From assembly GCF_949628215.1 (NCBI RefSeq), contig NC_134277.1, positions 94,663,963 through 94,727,962 of the forward strand: 64,000 nucleotides of DNA, written 5' to 3'. The notes beneath the pieces were generated by a model. The model did no database searches, was not told the origin of the DNA, and saw only the letters and a program-made list of their open reading frames with translations. Position 1 is the stretch's first letter. Every line of letters starts with the position of its first letter. This stretch comes from Phalacrocorax aristotelis (Eukaryota; Chordata; Aves; Suliformes; Phalacrocoracidae). Shown here one piece after another: positions 62,205 through 64,000 of this stretch. Made by a program: the position numbers and the translations under genes.

Positions 62205-64000
62205 CCTCCAACTGCCTGTCATGTTCCAGAAAGAGGTACTAGCGCTGTCATCCATTTGAAGTCTATTAGGGGTGAATCTTAGCATTTAAAAGACTTTTTT
62301 AAAAAAATGTATTTTATTTCCTGAGCTCCTTTGTTTCCATTATTCAATGAGAATAACGTAAGCTTGAACATGACAGTTGGATCCTTGGATGATGATCTGT
62401 GAAGAACTTCAAAAAGGTTATTTGTTTGGATAAGATTTTCAGATGACTTTCAGAGATATTCTTAATTCCTCTCCCCAAGCACGTGTGTGCTCTCGCTCTG
62501 ACTCAAAAGACTTGGCTTTTATACAGCATTTTTTTAAGTGTCAGAATTTCTTTTGCATCTCGAGTCTGCAATTGAGTGGAGAAACATATCGTATTGAAAC
62601 TGCAGTCAAACTTGTATCTTAACAGCTTTGAAATAGAAACCTAGGATTTATGCTGTCTGATTAATAGCAGGTTAAGAAATACTTTCCTTATTGTGTGTGT
62701 GCTGGCTTGCAGATCTTTTTCGGGGAAACCCTGATAGACTTAAGTGCTTGAACTCTGGCAAAAATTTCATCCTTTATGCATTCAACACGGAATAGTTTGT
62801 TTTATAATGCTGATGAGGAGTATCTTAAAATATGAAGTGCCTGACCGAGGCAGCAGCCCATTGCAGAAGCATTTTCCACTCCCTGTAAGGTGTGTGCAAG
62901 TGAAGATGGAAACGCATGGGTGCTGAAATGAAAATGGGAAAGTCAGTTGCAAAAATAATGCACTTTAGTGTGTCTGTTGCCGTGCATTTGCTTCTGGTGG
63001 CATGCTGTTATCCACTCTTCTCCCATGGGAATCAGTGGCTCCTTCTTGAGTTTAGGGATTGTTGTTGGATGCTGTTCTCATTAAGCTATTCCTCTTGAAA
63101 AACACAGATGTGATTACTGAAGAAGGTTGATGGTCCACCAAGAAACCTGAGTGCTATGAGAGGCTGTAACAAAACATGAAGCATGTGTTGGGCATGTGTG
63201 CTTTGAAACCCTTTCAGTAAGAGCAGCGTCTGTGTTGGGTAGGTTTTCATAATAAATAGATGCAGAATTGTTACAGGATAAGTTGTCAAATTAGGCTGCC
63301 TTTATATGCTGGCCAAGTCTGAAAACATTTTCAGTGTTCATTATGAATTGGTAGATTTACACAATTACAGAGTTGAGGTTAATTTTCATCTGGCCTACGC
63401 CATCTTTGGGCTAAACAGTCAACGGCCCATGGTGTTAGTTTAGTGTGATTCGGTAACCTGTTGTGTTTGATTTGCTAATGGTCAATGGATGATTGGATGA
63501 TGAAAATATCTGATTATTTCAAGAGAGGCTTGGGACAAGGTGAACTGATGCCTGGTTGATCTGATACCACCTGGTTCAGACTTGGCCTTTCTTTGAGTGA
63601 TTTACTGTATCGAACCTAATAACAGTATGAAAGACTGGTTGTGGAGAGGGGATTTGAAGGCTGGGTGGTGCGAAACCTTCCTGTGTAACAACACTTGAAA
63701 CTAAACAAAATGCAAGGTGCCCATAGGGTTTCCCAGTATCTGATTTTACTTTATTTTCCCTAATTTGTTGAAACTGAAGGGGGTGAGCCTTTATCTAATG
63801 TAAAGATTTTTGTGTAGTGTTTCACAGGTTAGATGCATGCAGCAAAATGAGCCAATTGCTCTTTACAGTGGTCCTCTGAAGGAGGATGAGGAAGAGTGGA
63901 TTTGAGGAGGGAGGATGTAAGATGTGCTGTTAGCCCAGTGTAGCGGAGCAATGGGAAAGATAAGGTCCATGCTCTGGACTTCCAAACTTAGAATCCCTTT

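Larger units (their letters stand above)
50896..64000 (+). other. FHOD3: FHOD3 intron 2 (5' part, continues beyond window)
   Basis: The intron begins with a near-consensus donor GTAAGTAA. No further FHOD3 exon is recognised before the window end, so intron 2 is at least 13.1 kb. It contains the quadruplex motif, A/C tract, microsatellites and CpG pocket listed separately. A minus-strand frame of 195 codons (53013-53600) is the longest in the intron but unrecognised. Confidence 0.85.

Noticed and set aside
1..64000. CRISPR array, operon, phage or defence-type system
   Set aside because: Introns, CpG island, CR1 elements and a formin gene show vertebrate DNA. No spaced direct-repeat array or gene cluster is present.

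Overview
The window looks like avian (bird) genomic DNA. It is repeat-poor vertebrate sequence with a CpG island, very long introns, and chicken-repeat-1 (CR1) LINE copies as the only interspersed repeats I can name. One of them keeps a long open ORF2 frame. Other CR1-carrying sauropsids (turtles, crocodilians) cannot be excluded by eye, but the scarcity of repeats favours a bird. There are no prokaryotic operons, CRISPR arrays, rRNA genes or convincing tRNA genes.

The only protein-coding gene I can identify is the 5' end of FHOD3 (formin homology 2 domain containing 3), on the + strand. Coding exon 1 (15715-15879, 55 codons) lies in a strong CpG island (about 14880-16130). Coding exon 2 (50789-50895, 35 codons plus 2 nt) follows a 34.9 kb intron. 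The joined reading frame encodes the first 90 residues of the protein, part of its N-terminal GTPase-binding-domain-like region. The rest of the gene (remaining N-terminal region, FH3/DID, FH1, FH2, DAD) lies beyond position 64000.

Layout: 1-14.9 kb is upstream sequence with no recognisable gene. It holds a CpG-dense block (about 2905-3320) that may be an old solo LTR, a G-run tract (3641-3685), a possible eroded coding stretch on the minus strand (about 7758-8225), and two CR1 copies in opposite orientation (12529-13390 minus, 14047-14310 plus). 14.9-16.1 kb is the CpG-island promoter, 5' leader and exon 1. 15.9-50.8 kb is intron 1, with a short CR1 tail (about 20714-20761), simple repeats and a GC-rich pocket at about 29600-29695. 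50.9-64 kb is the start of intron 2, with a tight G-quadruplex motif at 51393-51412, an A/C-rich tract at 56226-56356 and a second CpG pocket near 59.0-59.3 kb.

The most interesting local structure is the FHOD3 start context. Three ATGs in three different frames fall within 14 bases, and two further short upstream ORFs sit in the same GC-rich leader. This suggests translational control by leaky scanning if the leader is transcribed. I found no evidence of a new multi-gene system. Nearly all other open frames look like chance frames in intronic or GC-rich DNA.
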